From positions 372,001 through 436,000 of the forward strand of contig NZ_QAOX01000001.1 of NCBI RefSeq assembly GCF_003050935.1: DNA of 64,000 nt. The letters are read 5' to 3'. A program made the position numbers and the translations under genes. This document shows, one piece after another, positions 51,101-60,810 of the stretch; position 1 is the stretch's first letter; each line of letters begins with the position of its first letter. The notes under the pieces are model-generated. The model did no database searches. It saw only the letters and a program-made list of their open reading frames with translations, and had not been told where the DNA came from. Source of the DNA: Luteibacter sp. OK325. GTDB lineage: Bacteria; Pseudomonadota; Gammaproteobacteria; Xanthomonadales; Rhodanobacteraceae.

Positions 51101-53087
51101 GATTTTCGCTTGTCGTGGGCAGTCCGATCATCCAGTGAGGGAAGTCGTTCAGGTACGACGTCCGCTCCTGCACGAGGAACCCAAGATTGTTGACTCGCTC
51201 CACGGAAGTGGGTTGAGCCATGGCGTCGTAAGCACTGGCGAACCACTCCAGCTGATCGCCATCCTGGAATACGTCGCGGATGGCCATCGGGATGTGTTCG
51301 CCGATATGCGCGCTGTTGACGCGGCCTTGCGGGGCGAACCCCCAGGGGTGGGCATAAGAGGCAGCACGCCCGTCGACTGCCGGATTCGGGTTCACATACC
51401 CGTACTCGATGTTTCTTCGAAGGGCGGTGACATCCGCATCCCCGTTGAATATCTCCTCACCCAGCAGAAGACCCTCGCTGTAGTCGTACCGATTGCTGAA
51501 GGTGCTGCGTTCGGCATGGCCATCCGGATAGATCACCTTCGTCCAGACCGTCCCCTGGCATCCGGCGGTGCAGTTCTTCGACCAGCTTTCGAACGATGGC
51601 GAGTATGCGTAGCTCCAGGTCTGCGTGCCGATGCCTGTGCCGGTGAACTGGCGCTGGATAACCGACATGTTGTACCAGGCGTCCGGAATGGACGCATAGG
51701 TACCGGGAAGCGTCGACGTGTTCGGCTGGTTGACTCCGCCTGAGAAGCAGGACTGCGGAACATTCGAGCGCCCGCGCTTGACGCCCGCAACCGTGAACGA
51801 CCCGCTCAGGCCCGACGGATGCGTGATGTGTGCCGTGTACGTCGTGCCCAGGTTTCCGGGCGTGCCAATCGCCTCGCAGGTGCCTGGTGCCGAGCTCATG
51901 TTGATGAATGCGTTATTGAGCGCGGTCATGTCGAACGACCATGTCGACCCATCCGGCTGGACAATCGAGGTCAACTGGGTCAGCAGGCCGATCTTCGTGT
52001 AGCCGTAGGTCCAGGTGCGCGAGCCAGCGGCATTACCCACCACGGTGACGGTCGATATCCGTGGCGTACCGGGTACGTAGGCGATGGAGACGTGGCGACC
52101 ATCACTGCCGTCGATGGCGACGACCTGGTCGCCGCTATAGGTATAGGTGATGAAGTTACCGAAGCGGTCCTGCACGCGATCGACCAGCATACGGCCCTCA
52201 CGTCGCACGAGCAGATCGTCACTCGAAAGGGCCGGCGACAGAGCGATATCGGTATGCGCCGCGAAGCCCGAAGGTGACGAGAAGAGCGGCCGGTGAATCG
52301 TCGGCATATTGCGGTAGGTCAGTTGACTCAGCCAGTACCTGGTACCGTCCGGCGCGATCGCCATGAAGCTCTGGGTCGCCGCGTCGGGGGCCGCGTGCTG
52401 CACGCAGCCCACGGTCCAGTTTTGCGTCGTGACGATGGGGAAGTCCGGATAGCTGACCTGGTAGAACGTAGCGCTTGGCGATGCCGTGTTCTGGGCGGAA
52501 CGCTGAAGGAGATCCTGATTCCCCTGGCCCGGGATATGCAGCTGATAGCCCTGCCACCAGGCATCGGGCTCCCAATCGGTACGGGCGGAATCGCCCGCTG
52601 GCGCGGCCACGCTCGGTGGACGGCTGAATCCGGTGCAGATGTCTTTCTGGTTGATCGCCCCTTCCACCAGCCAGCCCTGAACATTATTTTGGTTGGCCGT
52701 CGTGGTGACAATTTCGGGCAGGTCAAGGTCCCAGTCACCGAAGGCGCGGTTCTGCAGGTCGGGCCGGTCGTCGGCCGCATGCAAGGTGAACTCGCGACCG
52801 ATCGTAATGGTCGGTCCGGTACCCGGCACGGACACATCGACCTGTTCGAATGAGAGGCTGCCGTCGTAAAGACCGATGCGTTCGCCGAAGGGGTTCTCAC
52901 CCAGGGGCTGAAGATCTTCGTTGACCTTGACGAGTTTCTTGTACTCGTCTTCGGGGGTCACCATGGTCTGCGCGCAGGCTACCGATATAGGTAGCAGGAG
53001 CGAGGCTGCGATCACGAAGTGTCGCAGTGAGAACCCTTGACGGAAAGTCGAGCGAACGACGTTCGCTCCCTGAACATTGCTGATCAT
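48189..53087 (-). CDS. Full-length RHS/YD-repeat polymorphic toxin with DUF4329-like tip
   Basis: 1632 aa. An N-terminal Sec signal (HFVIAASLLLPISVACAQ), a region with GENPFGERIGLYDGSLSFEQ typical of exported RHS proteins, many YD repeats (YDANGNVTQLTD, YDALGDMATST, YDAAGRRVKKVTPAGTTYYA), the hyperconserved end of the core (RYYDPGTGRFLSVDPKTPAA, NFNRYAYADNSPARFVDKDG) and a tip with AALDALRFINGTSILTNHEY and GDYHTHGNYS, as in DUF4329 domains. It ends in a long Gln/Glu run. No VgrG, PAAR or T6SS gene is nearby; export by Sec and then surface display is likely. This is the only intact core in the region. Confidence 0.9.
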   Translation of the reverse strand: MISNVQGANVVRSTFRQGFSLRHFVIAASLLLPISVACAQTMVTPEDEYKKLVKVNEDLQPLGENPFGERIGLYDGSLSFEQVDVSVPGTGPTITIGREFTLHAADDRPDLQNRAFGDWDLDLPEIVTTTANQNNVQGWLVEGAINQKDICTGFSRPPSVAAPAGDSARTDWEPDAWWQGYQLHIPGQGNQDLLQRSAQNTASPSATFYQVSYPDFPIVTTQNWTVGCVQHAAPDAATQSFMAIAPDGTRYWLSQLTYRNMPTIHRPLFSSPSGFAAHTDIALSPALSSDDLLVRREGRMLVDRVQDRFGNFITYTYSGDQVVAIDGSDGRHVSIAYVPGTPRISTVTVVGNAAGSRTWTYGYTKIGLLTQLTSIVQPDGSTWSFDMTALNNAFINMSSAPGTCEAIGTPGNLGTTYTAHITHPSGLSGSFTVAGVKRGRSNVPQSCFSGGVNQPNTSTLPGTYASIPDAWYNMSVIQRQFTGTGIGTQTWSYAYSPSFESWSKNCTAGCQGTVWTKVIYPDGHAERSTFSNRYDYSEGLLLGEEIFNGDADVTALRRNIEYGYVNPNPAVDGRAASYAHPWGFAPQGRVNSAHIGEHIPMAIRDVFQDGDQLEWFASAYDAMAQPTSVERVNNLGFLVQERTSYLNDFPHWMIGLPTTSENLTAGETVSENVYNPTDFTLLERHHFGRTVMSYTFNPQGQLATFTDGNSHTTSLQNYYRGIPRTILYPDGTGQSLAVDDLGQITAIANQKGDVTSYGYDVIGRLSTIAYPGGDSVAWNAQHIVYELMPAADRNIGGVHWRKTTTQGNSVDQLYYDAMLRPIIHDSHPADNSIYYSMRTDYDWRGNQSFQSYWYTGAPFPSNMGNGLATFRDVLNRPNGTRHTSELGDLITITTYLGGGRTQAKDAKGNITTNTFQMFDEPAYDQVIHVQAPESVDQAILRDTYGNPLIITQDGAGQLVSKKLSYDSEHRLCRTWEPESGSEIMAYDNADNFAWSVSGASFNGTGCGQDQVVESTKTVRAYDAMNRVTSIVYPTGTQPSTFTYDALGDMATSTSGTVGWTFGRNKRSLLTSETLSIDGHNWTLGYGYDANGTLSSTSYPDGEFVPYNPDAIGRPTIVGSYVSNLSLFKDGTIQFYQMGSGASYVGTKNLRDTFGNFAFRQPGTTPVISENITYDANGNVTQLTDIATNNQRTRSMTYDGLDRLTAATAGNLWGTESYTYDTLNNIRSLTNSSGTSTYNYDAFNLLASISNNGVPQHTFRYDARGNTVAKDSRVLNFDLANRLISIDGSGTYTYDAAGRRVKKVTPAGTTYYAYSSTGKLMWDSDAATGSGTDYIYLAGHLIAGHRPVAAGGVSYYYTNPQGSVLSTTDASGNARSSNDYRPYGENALGTPGSGPGYTGHVNDSDVDLVYMQARYYDPGTGRFLSVDPKTPAAGDSFNFNRYAYADNSPARFVDKDGQKPGDPFATPEMAALDALRFINGTSILTNHEYLGYIVVSGKQFVATNPVQISETGGNAPMPAGSVGDYHTHGNYSMRLGPNNVVATGDPNKDNLNSDNFSPDDMKRYTDFAGDLGQYRGYLGTPGGNYYIFYNGAKGDLAKIVQQQQQQQQQQQQQEQQQQQEQQQQQQEAEEEQR
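48192..48290 (-). repeat. CAG/CAA trinucleotide tract encoding a poly-Gln/Glu tail
   Basis: The last 33 residues of the RHS protein are almost only Gln with a few Glu, encoded by mixed CAG and CAA codons, with a similar shorter block repeated between GAA/GAG codons. Such triplet tracts can change length by slippage without shifting the frame. Confidence 0.85.
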
Positions 53088-53328
53088 TCCCTGCCCCTGT
53101 GCACCGAACGGTGATCCGTGGCGGCGAATCTATTCGCTTGCCAGATCGCCCGTCAACGAACTTGCGATGACAGCTAATTAATTGTTTCTTCATGTGTTTT
53201 CCATGCAACCTTAGGCCCGTGAAACGGCACCAACTCTTGTCATTTTGCCCGTTGGGTCATGGCGACTAACCATGCCGGACAGCAGTAGAATTCTGACCCT
53301 GGTGCTTTCGCGCCGAGGAGGTCCACCC
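53088..53328. other. Divergent intergenic region upstream of the RHS gene
   Basis: 241 nt. An AT-rich stretch at about 53165-53205 (AGCTAATTAATTGTTTCTTC) stands out against the GC-rich surroundings and may hold the RHS promoter. GAGGAGG just before 53329 serves the rightward gene. Confidence 0.5.
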
Positions 53329-54000
53329 ATGCCACCTGTACGGATACTCGTTGCCCTTTCGATCGCCACCGCGATGGCCCTGCCCGCCTCCGGCCAGCAG
53401 ATCGCGCCGGCACGCGACGTCAACCTGCCGGGCGTGACCGTCACCGCGGACGCCTATACCGAGAGTCGCGGTGGCTACCTGATCTCCGGCGACTTCAAGG
53501 TCGATCCGCGCATGCCTAGCGTGGTCTTCCCCGCCACGGCGCTGGTCGAAGGTGACGTGCTCAGCGTGGAACCGCAGCACCTCAACGACAACGATTACGT
53601 AGTGCTCCAGGAATGCGCCTCGGCGGACTGCAGCGACTCGCGCATCGTCCGCGTTTGGTCGTCCGTTGCCGGGCGTCCGATCGGCGGTGGCAACGACCGC
53701 CGTATCATCATTCCCCATGAGAACAAATACTGGATCTGGGCCAAGCGGCTTCCCGAGATCAGCCGTCCGGATTGCGAGACCTGCTCCACCCGCTTCACCA
53801 GCTTCGAACGCATGGGGCCGCCGATGACGATCAATCCAACCGGCGAGGAAGCCCGGTATCACCGCACCGAGCTGGACGCGGTCGCAAAGACTGATCCCCT
53901 CCCGGTAACGAAACAGCAGCACGAGGGCTCGACCTTCGTGATCACCTTTGCCGGCGGCTCTACGGTCCGGATACGGCGAATGCACGCCGCAGCACCTTAA
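53329..54000 (+). CDS. Secreted protein of unknown function
   Basis: A 223-aa protein with signal peptide (VRILVALSIATAMALPASGQ), then a beta-rich domain (VVFPATALVEGDVLSVEPQH, YVVLQECASADCSDSRIVRV) with two pairs of cysteines (ECASADC and DCETC) that may form disulfides. Start supported by GAGGAGG. No family recognised. It is 10 nt upstream of the glyoxalase-fold gene. Confidence 0.75.
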   Translation: MPPVRILVALSIATAMALPASGQQIAPARDVNLPGVTVTADAYTESRGGYLISGDFKVDPRMPSVVFPATALVEGDVLSVEPQHLNDNDYVVLQECASADCSDSRIVRVWSSVAGRPIGGGNDRRIIIPHENKYWIWAKRLPEISRPDCETCSTRFTSFERMGPPMTINPTGEEARYHRTELDAVAKTDPLPVTKQQHEGSTFVITFAGGSTVRIRRMHAAAP

Positions 54001-54010
54001 GGATTCTGTT

Positions 54011-54397
54011 ATGCCGTCCCTTGGCGCCATCGCCTTCCTGGTCCACGACTATGACGAGGCCATCACCTTCTTCACGCGCGCACTGGGTTTCACGCTGATC
54101 GAAGACACCCCCCAGGGCGAAGGCAAGCGCTGGGTAACCGTGGCTCCCCGCGGTTCGGACGGCACTCGCCTGCTGCTTGCACGTGCGGTCACCGACGAAC
54201 AACGTGCGCACGTGGGCAAGCAGGGTGGCGGTCGCGTCTTCCTGTTTCTGCACACCGACGACTTCGCAGGCGACCACGCGCGAATGCGCGAGCATGGCGT
54301 CCACTTTCGCGAGGAACCACGACACGAAGCCTATGGCAGCGTCGTGGTCTTCGAAGATCTTTACGGTAACGGCTGGGACCTCATCCAGCCGGCCTGA
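54011..54397 (+). CDS. Glyoxalase/VOC-superfamily protein
   Basis: A 128-aa single VOC domain: AIAFLVHDYDEAITFFTRAL, then GGRVFLFLHTDDFAGDHARM and VVVFEDLYGNGWDLIQP with the C-terminal Glu. Probable metal ligands are the His in FLVHDYD, His in FLHTDDF and Glu in VFEDLYGN. Substrate unknown. Start set by AAGGA upstream. Co-directional with the D-2-hydroxyacid dehydrogenase 13 nt downstream. Confidence 0.88.
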   Translation: MPSLGAIAFLVHDYDEAITFFTRALGFTLIEDTPQGEGKRWVTVAPRGSDGTRLLLARAVTDEQRAHVGKQGGGRVFLFLHTDDFAGDHARMREHGVHFREEPRHEAYGSVVVFEDLYGNGWDLIQPA

Positions 54398-54410
54398 CCA
54401 GGAACACAAC

Positions 54411-55364
54411 ATGACCGACAAGACGATCCGACTGGCCGTGCTGGACGACTACCAGCGCGTGGCGATGCAGAGCGCGGATTGGTCCGCGCTGAAGGGCCGG
54501 GCGGACATCACCGCTTTCCACGACCACGTGTTTGACCATGACACTCTCGTGGAACGGCTGTCACCCTTCGATGCGGTCTGCGTCATGCGCGAACGCACGC
54601 CCATGACAGCGGCGCTGATCGCGGCCCTGCCAGGGCTAAAGCTGATTGCTTCCACCGGACGAGGCAACGCGTCCATCGATCTCGATGCCGCGGCAAAGCA
54701 CGGCGTCGACGTCATGCACACGGGTTACGCCTCGACGCCGACCATCGAGTTCACCTGGGCGGCCATTCTAGGTCTGGCCCGTAACATCGCGGGCGAAGCC
54801 GCGTCGGTGCGTGCCGGGGAATGGCAGGTCGGCCTCGGTACTGAGCTGAGCGGCAAGACGCTTGGCATTCTTGGCCTGGGCCGGATCGGTTCAGCCGTCG
54901 CGCGGATCGCCCAGGCCTTCGGCATGCAGGTGATCGCCTGGAGCGAAAACCTGACCGTAGAAGCTGCCAGCGCCATCGGTGTGCGCCGCGTTACAAAGAG
55001 CGAGCTGCTCGCACAGTCGGACTTCCTCACCATCCACACACGCTTGAGCGAGCGGACGCTCGGCCTCATCGGTGCCGCCGAACTGGCCGCTATGAAGCCC
55101 ACCGCGCGCCTGATCAACAGCTCGCGCGGCCCCATCGTCGATGAGAAGGCGCTGATCGACGCGTTGTCGCATGGCCGTCTTGCCGGCGCAGCCGTGGACG
55201 TTTTCGACATCGAGCCGCTACCGGCGGATCATCCGTTCCGCACGCTGCCCAACGTACTTGCCACGCCGCACATCGGCTACGTCACCGAGGAAATGTACCG
55301 GACGTTCTACGGCGACAGCGTCAATAACATCGTGGCATGGCTCGACAAACGCCTCAGAAGCTGA
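54411..55364 (+). CDS. D-2-hydroxyacid dehydrogenase (phosphoglycerate dehydrogenase-like)
   Basis: A 317-aa NAD-dependent dehydrogenase. Rossmann motif GILGLGRIGSAVARI, catalytic Arg in INSSRGPIVDE, Glu in VDVFDIEPLP and His in ATPHIGYVTEEMY. Start MTDKTIRLAV; the open frame to 54177 overlaps the VOC gene and is out of its frame. The substrate could be 3-phosphoglycerate or another 2-hydroxyacid. The gene ends inside the convergent DUF2884 gene (11-nt overlap). Confidence 0.9.
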   Translation: MTDKTIRLAVLDDYQRVAMQSADWSALKGRADITAFHDHVFDHDTLVERLSPFDAVCVMRERTPMTAALIAALPGLKLIASTGRGNASIDLDAAAKHGVDVMHTGYASTPTIEFTWAAILGLARNIAGEAASVRAGEWQVGLGTELSGKTLGILGLGRIGSAVARIAQAFGMQVIAWSENLTVEAASAIGVRRVTKSELLAQSDFLTIHTRLSERTLGLIGAAELAAMKPTARLINSSRGPIVDEKALIDALSHGRLAGAAVDVFDIEPLPADHPFRTLPNVLATPHIGYVTEEMYRTFYGDSVNNIVAWLDKRLRS

Positions 55365-56190
55365 CGACCTTCCTGTCGTGGTCGTCGTCATGGTCGTCGT
55401 CGTGATGCTCGCCCTTCGGCTTCATCGTCATCAGTTCCAGGGGCTTGCCGTTGACCAGGCGCACGCTCCAGCCCTTCTGCAGGCTGGCAAGATCGTTGAG
55501 CTGCGGGCAAATGGCGTTCGCTTTGGCTTCAAGCGCTTTCGAGCGCTTGTCCATTTCGCGATTCATCGCCTTGTCCAGCGATTCAGCCCGCGCCTGTAAC
55601 GCGGCCACCTTGCTCGCATCGCCCGAAAGTGCCGCAGTTACCGCGCTCGACGTGACCGAACCCACCAGTTCACCGACCGAATCGGATACCGACCCGGCGA
55701 CGGTCTCGGTCATGCGGTCCGCCGACCAGTGGCCGGCACCGACACCTTCGTCGATCTCACGCAGCGCTTCGGCCTGCTTCCGCTTGAGCTTCTCCAGCAT
55801 CCTTCCCCGCTGGTCGCCGTCGGCGAAGGACAGCGTCACCGTGGTCATCGCCGTGAAACCGAGCTCCACGCCCTCCCGCGCGATCGTCGCGATCTGCGGC
55901 ATCAAGGCACGGACGCCGGCTTCGTAACGACGCAGGGCATCGGCGTCGGCGCGCGACACGGCGACGGCCTTGCCGTCGACCCGGAGGTCACCATCGCGAA
56001 GGAAAACCTCAGCTGGTTTGCCATCGGTACGGTGGAAGGAGAGGCCAGCCGCGGTGACGTCGACATCGTAAGGCGTCGAATAGTCCTGCTTGCAGGTATC
56101 GGTGCTGAAGTTCAACCCGGTCGCCTGGCCGGCCGTTGCGGCAAGCGTGAAGGCGATGGCGGCGGTGCCGGCGATGATCGGATGGCGCAT
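55354..56190 (-). CDS. DUF2884 (YggN-like) periplasmic protein
   Basis: A 278-aa protein with signal peptide (MRHPIIAGTAAIAFTLAATA) and a DUF2884 domain: YDVDVTAAGLSFHRTDGKPA, LRDGDLRVDGKAVAVSRADA, then long helices and NAICPQLNDLASLQKGWSVR. It ends in an Asp/His-rich tail (HHDDDHDDDHDRK) that might bind metal. The start at 56190 has GGAG at good distance and is preferred to 56220. A paralogue lies at 60811-61575. Confidence 0.85.
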   Translation of the reverse strand: MRHPIIAGTAAIAFTLAATAGQATGLNFSTDTCKQDYSTPYDVDVTAAGLSFHRTDGKPAEVFLRDGDLRVDGKAVAVSRADADALRRYEAGVRALMPQIATIAREGVELGFTAMTTVTLSFADGDQRGRMLEKLKRKQAEALREIDEGVGAGHWSADRMTETVAGSVSDSVGELVGSVTSSAVTAALSGDASKVAALQARAESLDKAMNREMDKRSKALEAKANAICPQLNDLASLQKGWSVRLVNGKPLELMTMKPKGEHHDDDHDDDHDRKVVSF

Positions 56191-56311
56191 GACCCTTCTC
56201 CCCAGGGAACGGATGTTCACCGGGTTCGATGCATCCGGCTGGCCTAAGGTTTAGGCCCTTCCGCGCCGGGACGCATGGGCGGTTGGTCACGCCCTGACTT
56301 CCGGCAGGGGG

Positions 56312-56950
56312 TCAGGAGGCGATCCCGCGCTCGCGCGCGTACTCGGAGAGACGGCTGTCGTGGTCGATGCCGAGTTTGCGCATGGCGTCGCGCTTCTGGC
56401 GGCTGACCGTCTTCACGCTGCGGCTCAGCCGCTCGGCGATCTGTGAGATCGACATGCCGCCGACGTAGAGCCGGACCACCTCGATTTCCCGTGCGGACAG
56501 ACGGACCGCATCGACCGTGCTCTGCACGCCACCGGCGTCGAACTGGCGCCGGATCGTATCGCTCATGTACGCCCGACCGGAGGCGGCGTAGCGTACGGCG
56601 ACAGCCACTTCCTTGAGGGGCGCACGTTTGTCGCACAGACCCAGCGCGCCGCGGCTGCGCATGGTCTGCAGCACGGCCGGATTGTTCACCATGGTTAGCA
56701 CGACCACCGGCAGGCGCGGATAGCGCCGGCGAATGAGGTCGATCAGCGACAATCCATCACCATGACGACCACCGGGCATCGAGAAATCCGTTACCACCAC
56801 ATCGCACGGACGAGACGCCAGCAGGTCGACGAGCTGGTCGCCGTTGGCAGCTTCGCCGACCACTTCGATATCACCGGCCGCCTCCAGGGCGGCACGGGCC
56901 CCCATCAGGACCACGGGGTGATCGTCGGCAATGATCGTTCGCAGAACCAT
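56312..56950 (-). CDS. NarL/RcsB-type response regulator (EvgA-like)
   Basis: A 212-aa response regulator: acidic pair DD at 9-10, phosphoacceptor D55 (VVVTDFSMPGG), Lys in LCDKRAPL, and LuxR HTH (AVRLSAREIEVVRLYVGGMS, IAERLSRSVKTVSRQKRDAM). Divergent from the hybrid kinase with 107 nt between the start codons, the layout of evgAS/bvgAS systems. GAGGGAA before the ATG; the frame upstream to 57109 overlaps the kinase start. Confidence 0.93.
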   Translation of the reverse strand: MVLRTIIADDHPVVLMGARAALEAAGDIEVVGEAANGDQLVDLLASRPCDVVVTDFSMPGGRHGDGLSLIDLIRRRYPRLPVVVLTMVNNPAVLQTMRSRGALGLCDKRAPLKEVAVAVRYAASGRAYMSDTIRRQFDAGGVQSTVDAVRLSAREIEVVRLYVGGMSISQIAERLSRSVKTVSRQKRDAMRKLGIDHDSRLSEYARERGIAS

Positions 56951-57057
56951 GTCTTCCCTCGTAAGCGGATGTGTGCAGCCGCTCTCCATGAGATGTGCTA
57001 CTCGTCTTACCATCGTGGAGATTACAGTAATCGTCCGCTCGTGGTCGAAGGAACACC

Positions 57058-59961
57058 ATGAAGCAATTGAGAATATTGGCCATTTTTTGCGGCGTTTTGT
57101 TCGCTCCATGCCTGCAGGCGAGCTTGGCCGACACGCGGAGTGAGCACACCGGACAGAGTGACCAGGTCACGATCTTTCAAGCGGACGCGGACTCGCCCTC
57201 GGCGATTGCCGCCAGGCACGCCGACGCGCATGCATCGACGATCGCCGCACGCCCTGAGGTAGCGCTCAGCGCGGCCGAGCGGGCATGGCTGGCCCGGCTC
57301 CCGGTGCTCCGAATCGGGATCGATCCGACCGCGGCCCCTGTCTCCCAGATCGGCAGGGATGGCGATGCCGAGGGGCTGGCGATCGACTACCTGCGCGAAG
57401 CCGCCCGGGTGCTCGGACTGCGCACCGAGACAGTGACCACGGCGGACTGGAACGACACCGTGCAGCGCGCGGTCGCCGGCGACATCGACCTGCTCCCCGC
57501 GGCATCCGCGAGCAACCTCGAGCTGGGCCGGCACTTCGACTTCACCGCGCCCTACCTCGAGCTGCCGGTCATGATCGTGACCCGCGAGAACGCCTTCCTC
57601 GTCACGGGGCCCGACGATCTGCGCGGGCGCAGGATCGCGGCGAATCTCGCCCAGGGTGCCGTGGCGGCGGCGGTCGCACCGATGTCGTCCGTGGAAGTCA
57701 CGCCGGTTTCCACTACCGCCGAAGGACTATCGGCCGTGGCCTCCGGCAAGGTGGACGCCTATGTGGGCGACATCGCCACCGCCGAGGTACTCATTCGTCA
57801 CGACTACCCCGCGCAGCTCAAGGTGGCCGCCCCCTCCGGCGAGCGCGCTGGCATATCGATGGCGCTGAACCGACGCTTCGCCCCGTTGCTTCCGTTGCTC
57901 AACCGCGTCATCGCGCAGATGCCCGAGCGCCGGAGCCAGACGATTCGCAATACCTGGCTTCGTTCGGACTACACCTGGGGCGGATCGTGGAGGGATATCG
58001 CGCGGAAGGTCGGCCCCGCAGGCGCCGTCGTGCTGGCGTTGTTGCTCCTGATCAGCCATGCCTATCTCCGCCTGCGGCGCGAGACCCGGCGGCGCGAGCG
58101 CACCGAAGCGCAGCTGGCCGACGTGACACGAAACATACCTGCGGTGGTTTATCGCTTCCTCTACCGCGACGATGGCCGCATCGACTTCGTCTATGTCGGC
58201 GGCAATCCGGAACCCATCTTTGGCATCTCGTCCGACACGTTTCTCCACGATGAGCGCAGCGCCTTCGCGCGGATCGACATGCGCGACCAGGCGGGCCTGA
58301 TGGATGAGGTCGCTCGCGCGGCGACGTCGCTCACACCGATCCATGCGGAGATGCGCATTCGTGACGCATCGCCGGAGCGCTGGGTGGCCTCGCATGCCGT
58401 GCCCCGACGCCTCGACGATGCCGTCGAGTTCACCGGCTACTGGATAGACATCTCCGAAGGTCGCCTGCAATCAGCGCAGCTGGCGACAGCCAAGGAAGCC
58501 GCCGAATCCGCCACGCGGGCGAAGAGCGAGTTCCTGGCAACCATGAGCCATGAGATACGGACGCCGATGCACGGCGTCATCGGCATGCTGGAGATGCTTG
58601 GCTCGACGTCGCTCCAGCCAGCGCAACGACGCCTGCTTGGCACCGCGGAAACATCGGCCGGAGCATTGCTGCAGATTCTCGACGACGTGCTCGACTTCTC
58701 ACGGATCGAGGCCGGGCAGCTCGCTGTCGAGCACAGGCCGGTCGACCTGCGCGAGTTGACCACGGCGGTGGTCGAACTGTTCGCCTGGCAAGCCAATGAA
58801 AAGGGAATTTTGATCGAGCGGCGGATCGACGAACGTCTGGCCCGCTACGTCCTCACCGATGGCGCTCGCTTGCGCCAGATCCTCCTCAACCTGGTCAGCA
58901 ATGCGATCAAGTTCACGGCGCGCGGCAAAGTCACCCTTATGGTCGATGTGGTGGGCAATCACACTGGCCGCCAGCAGTTGCACATCACCGTGGCGGACAC
59001 GGGCATGGGTATCGCGCCTGACGACATCGTCCGGTTGTTCGCCCCGTTTACCCAGGCCGAATCCTCGACAACGCGTCGCTTCGGTGGCAGCGGCCTCGGC
59101 CTCGCCATCAGTCGACGCCTGGTCGGACTGCTCGGCGGTGATATCGGCATGACAAGTGAGCCCGGTACGAGCACCCGGGTCACGATTACCCTGGATTTGC
59201 CGGTGGTCGTCGGCGAAGCGCCGGATGCACTACTGACGCCCGCCCGCCTGGTGTGCGCCGACGTGTCGCTGGATGTGCTCGTCGCCGAGGACAATCCCAC
59301 CAATCGCGAACTGATTGCTGCGCAGTTGGAGCGACTCGGTCACCGGCACACGATCGTCGATGACGGCGAACAGGCGCTGCTGGCAGCGACCGGCCATGCC
59401 TTCGACGTGCTCCTGACCGACCTGCAAATGCCTCGACGCGATGGTTACGCGCTGGTGCGTGCCCTTCGGGCGAACGACGCCACGCTGCACATCATCGCCA
59501 TGACGGCCAACGCCATGCCCGAGGAGGAGGAACGCTGCCTCACCAGCGGATTGGATGGGTTCGTCACCAAGCCTGTACGGCTCGATGCACTACGTGGCGC
59601 TTTGGCGGCTGTCACCGTCGCGGACACGGTCTGGAACCTCGAGGCTTTGCGTGAGGACTTCGGCAGCCTCGTGATGCTCCCCGCCATGGTGACCCGGTTT
59701 GCTGCGGCGATGCAGGACGACCTCGCCGGCTCGGCGAGTCTGCGCAACCCGGGCGAGGCCGCCGCGTGGAGTCACCGCCTCAGTGGCGGCTTGAGCGTAT
59801 TCGGGCCTTCCCGCGCCGCAACGATGCTCGAGCGCTTCGAAAGGGAGCTTCGAGGCGATGACGCCGAGGCCGCGCTGCGACAGCTTCCCGACATGGTCGC
59901 GGCATTACGGGCGCACGTGGCGAAGCTGGTTCAGGCCGCTCAAAACCTGACTGAGAATTGA
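57058..59961 (+). CDS. EvgS/BvgS-like hybrid sensor histidine kinase
   Basis: A 967-aa hybrid kinase: signal peptide (1-24), one periplasmic SBP_bac_3 domain (about 75-300, [20 protein letters not shown]), membrane segment (about 322-340), PAS-like domain (360-470), HisKA with H498 ([19 protein letters not shown]), HATPase ([35 protein letters not shown]), receiver with D788 ([12 protein letters not shown]) and a C-terminal HPt domain ([14 protein letters not shown]). A phosphorelay H-D-H to the divergent regulator is expected. The amino-acid-binding-like sensor suggests a small periplasmic ligand. EvgS and BvgS have two such sensor domains; one is seen here. Confidence 0.94.
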   Translation: MKQLRILAIFCGVLFAPCLQASLADTRSEHTGQSDQVTIFQADADSPSAIAARHADAHASTIAARPEVALSAAERAWLARLPVLRIGIDPTAAPVSQIGRDGDAEGLAIDYLREAARVLGLRTETVTTADWNDTVQRAVAGDIDLLPAASASNLELGRHFDFTAPYLELPVMIVTRENAFLVTGPDDLRGRRIAANLAQGAVAAAVAPMSSVEVTPVSTTAEGLSAVASGKVDAYVGDIATAEVLIRHDYPAQLKVAAPSGERAGISMALNRRFAPLLPLLNRVIAQMPERRSQTIRNTWLRSDYTWGGSWRDIARKVGPAGAVVLALLLLISHAYLRLRRETRRRERTEAQLADVTRNIPAVVYRFLYRDDGRIDFVYVGGNPEPIFGISSDTFLHDERSAFARIDMRDQAGLMDEVARAATSLTPIHAEMRIRDASPERWVASHAVPRRLDDAVEFTGYWIDISEGRLQSAQLATAKEAAESATRAKSEFLATMSHEIRTPMHGVIGMLEMLGSTSLQPAQRRLLGTAETSAGALLQILDDVLDFSRIEAGQLAVEHRPVDLRELTTAVVELFAWQANEKGILIERRIDERLARYVLTDGARLRQILLNLVSNAIKFTARGKVTLMVDVVGNHTGRQQLHITVADTGMGIAPDDIVRLFAPFTQAESSTTRRFGGSGLGLAISRRLVGLLGGDIGMTSEPGTSTRVTITLDLPVVVGEAPDALLTPARLVCADVSLDVLVAEDNPTNRELIAAQLERLGHRHTIVDDGEQALLAATGHAFDVLLTDLQMPRRDGYALVRALRANDATLHIIAMTANAMPEEEERCLTSGLDGFVTKPVRLDALRGALAAVTVADTVWNLEALREDFGSLVMLPAMVTRFAAAMQDDLAGSASLRNPGEAAAWSHRLSGGLSVFGPSRAATMLERFERELRGDDAEAALRQLPDMVAALRAHVAKLVQAAQNLTEN

Positions 59962-60075
59962 GCTCATTCTCAAAAGAAAGTCGGATTTTTCAGACTAATC
60001 TGATTTCTTACGCAGATCAGACCCTCGATTCTTGTTGACGTACGCCGACAGGCGCATCGAAACCGAGGGTTGCAC

Positions 60076-60297
60076 ATGAATCAATACGTCATCGAGTACC
60101 ACATCGCCGATGTCGGCCACGCGTGGGGCATCTTTCGCGAAGGCGTGCAGATGGCGGTGCGGAAAGATCCCGGCGACGCCATCGCGTTCGCGAATTTTTT
60201 CGCGGACCGCGAAACGCGCATGGCGGCGCGTCATGTGCGCGTATCCGCCGATCGCCACATGCACCAGACCCTCAGCGAACTCAGGCGCGCCGCCTGA
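60076..60297 (+). CDS. Small protein of unknown function
   Basis: A 73-aa protein (MNQYVIEYHIADVGHAWGIF; later FFADRETRMAARHVRVSADR). ATG with GAGGG 6 nt before; the TTG two codons upstream is less likely. No domain recognised. It is convergent with the DUF2383 gene. Confidence 0.6.
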   Translation: MNQYVIEYHIADVGHAWGIFREGVQMAVRKDPGDAIAFANFFADRETRMAARHVRVSADRHMHQTLSELRRAA

Positions 60298-60309
60298 GGG
60301 CCGGAGTCT

Positions 60310-60744
60310 TCAGCGGCCCGTCGCGCCGCCCATATGAACCATGTCCAGGTGCAGCAGGCGCAGACGCGCTATATGCCGGCCGACGATTGCCCGGTCGCCC
60401 GATGAGGATTCCAGGCGCAGGAAGGCATCGAGCAAACGACGCTCCATGAGTTCCAGCGTGCGGATGTAAGTCACATCAGGATCGTGGGAGAGCTTGGCCG
60501 AGGCCTCCATCACGCTGCGTCGGACGCCGCTCATGGGGCCGCCGGCCGTGGCGGGTCGACCGCCTGTCGCGGTCACCTCGCCCTGCAACTCAGCGGCGAT
60601 CGTGGTCAGGGAATCCGCGGATTCCTGGAGAATCGCCTTGAGGCCCGGCTCTCGCACGCCACGTGCCGCCTGACCATAAAGATCCCGATCCGCGATAACG
60701 CGGCGAATCAGCCCATTCACGACACGGATCGAGTTGCGTTCCAT
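60310..60744 (-). CDS. DUF2383 (PA2169-like) ferritin-fold protein
   Basis: A 144-aa four-helix protein: VVNGLIRRVIADRDLYGQAA, LKAILQESADSLTTIAAELQ, LMERRLLDAFLRLESSSGDR. The pattern is that of the DUF2383 ferritin-like family, whose function is unknown and which is often linked to stress. Alone on the minus strand, 66 nt downstream of the DUF2884 gene. Confidence 0.75.
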   Translation of the reverse strand: MERNSIRVVNGLIRRVIADRDLYGQAARGVREPGLKAILQESADSLTTIAAELQGEVTATGGRPATAGGPMSGVRRSVMEASAKLSHDPDVTYIRTLELMERRLLDAFLRLESSSGDRAIVGRHIARLRLLHLDMVHMGGATGR

Positions 60745-60810
60745 GGGTGAAACGTTAGACCTGTCGGACTTAGCCGGTGATAAACGTCCCGGGATCCGGT
60801 CAGCCGGCGG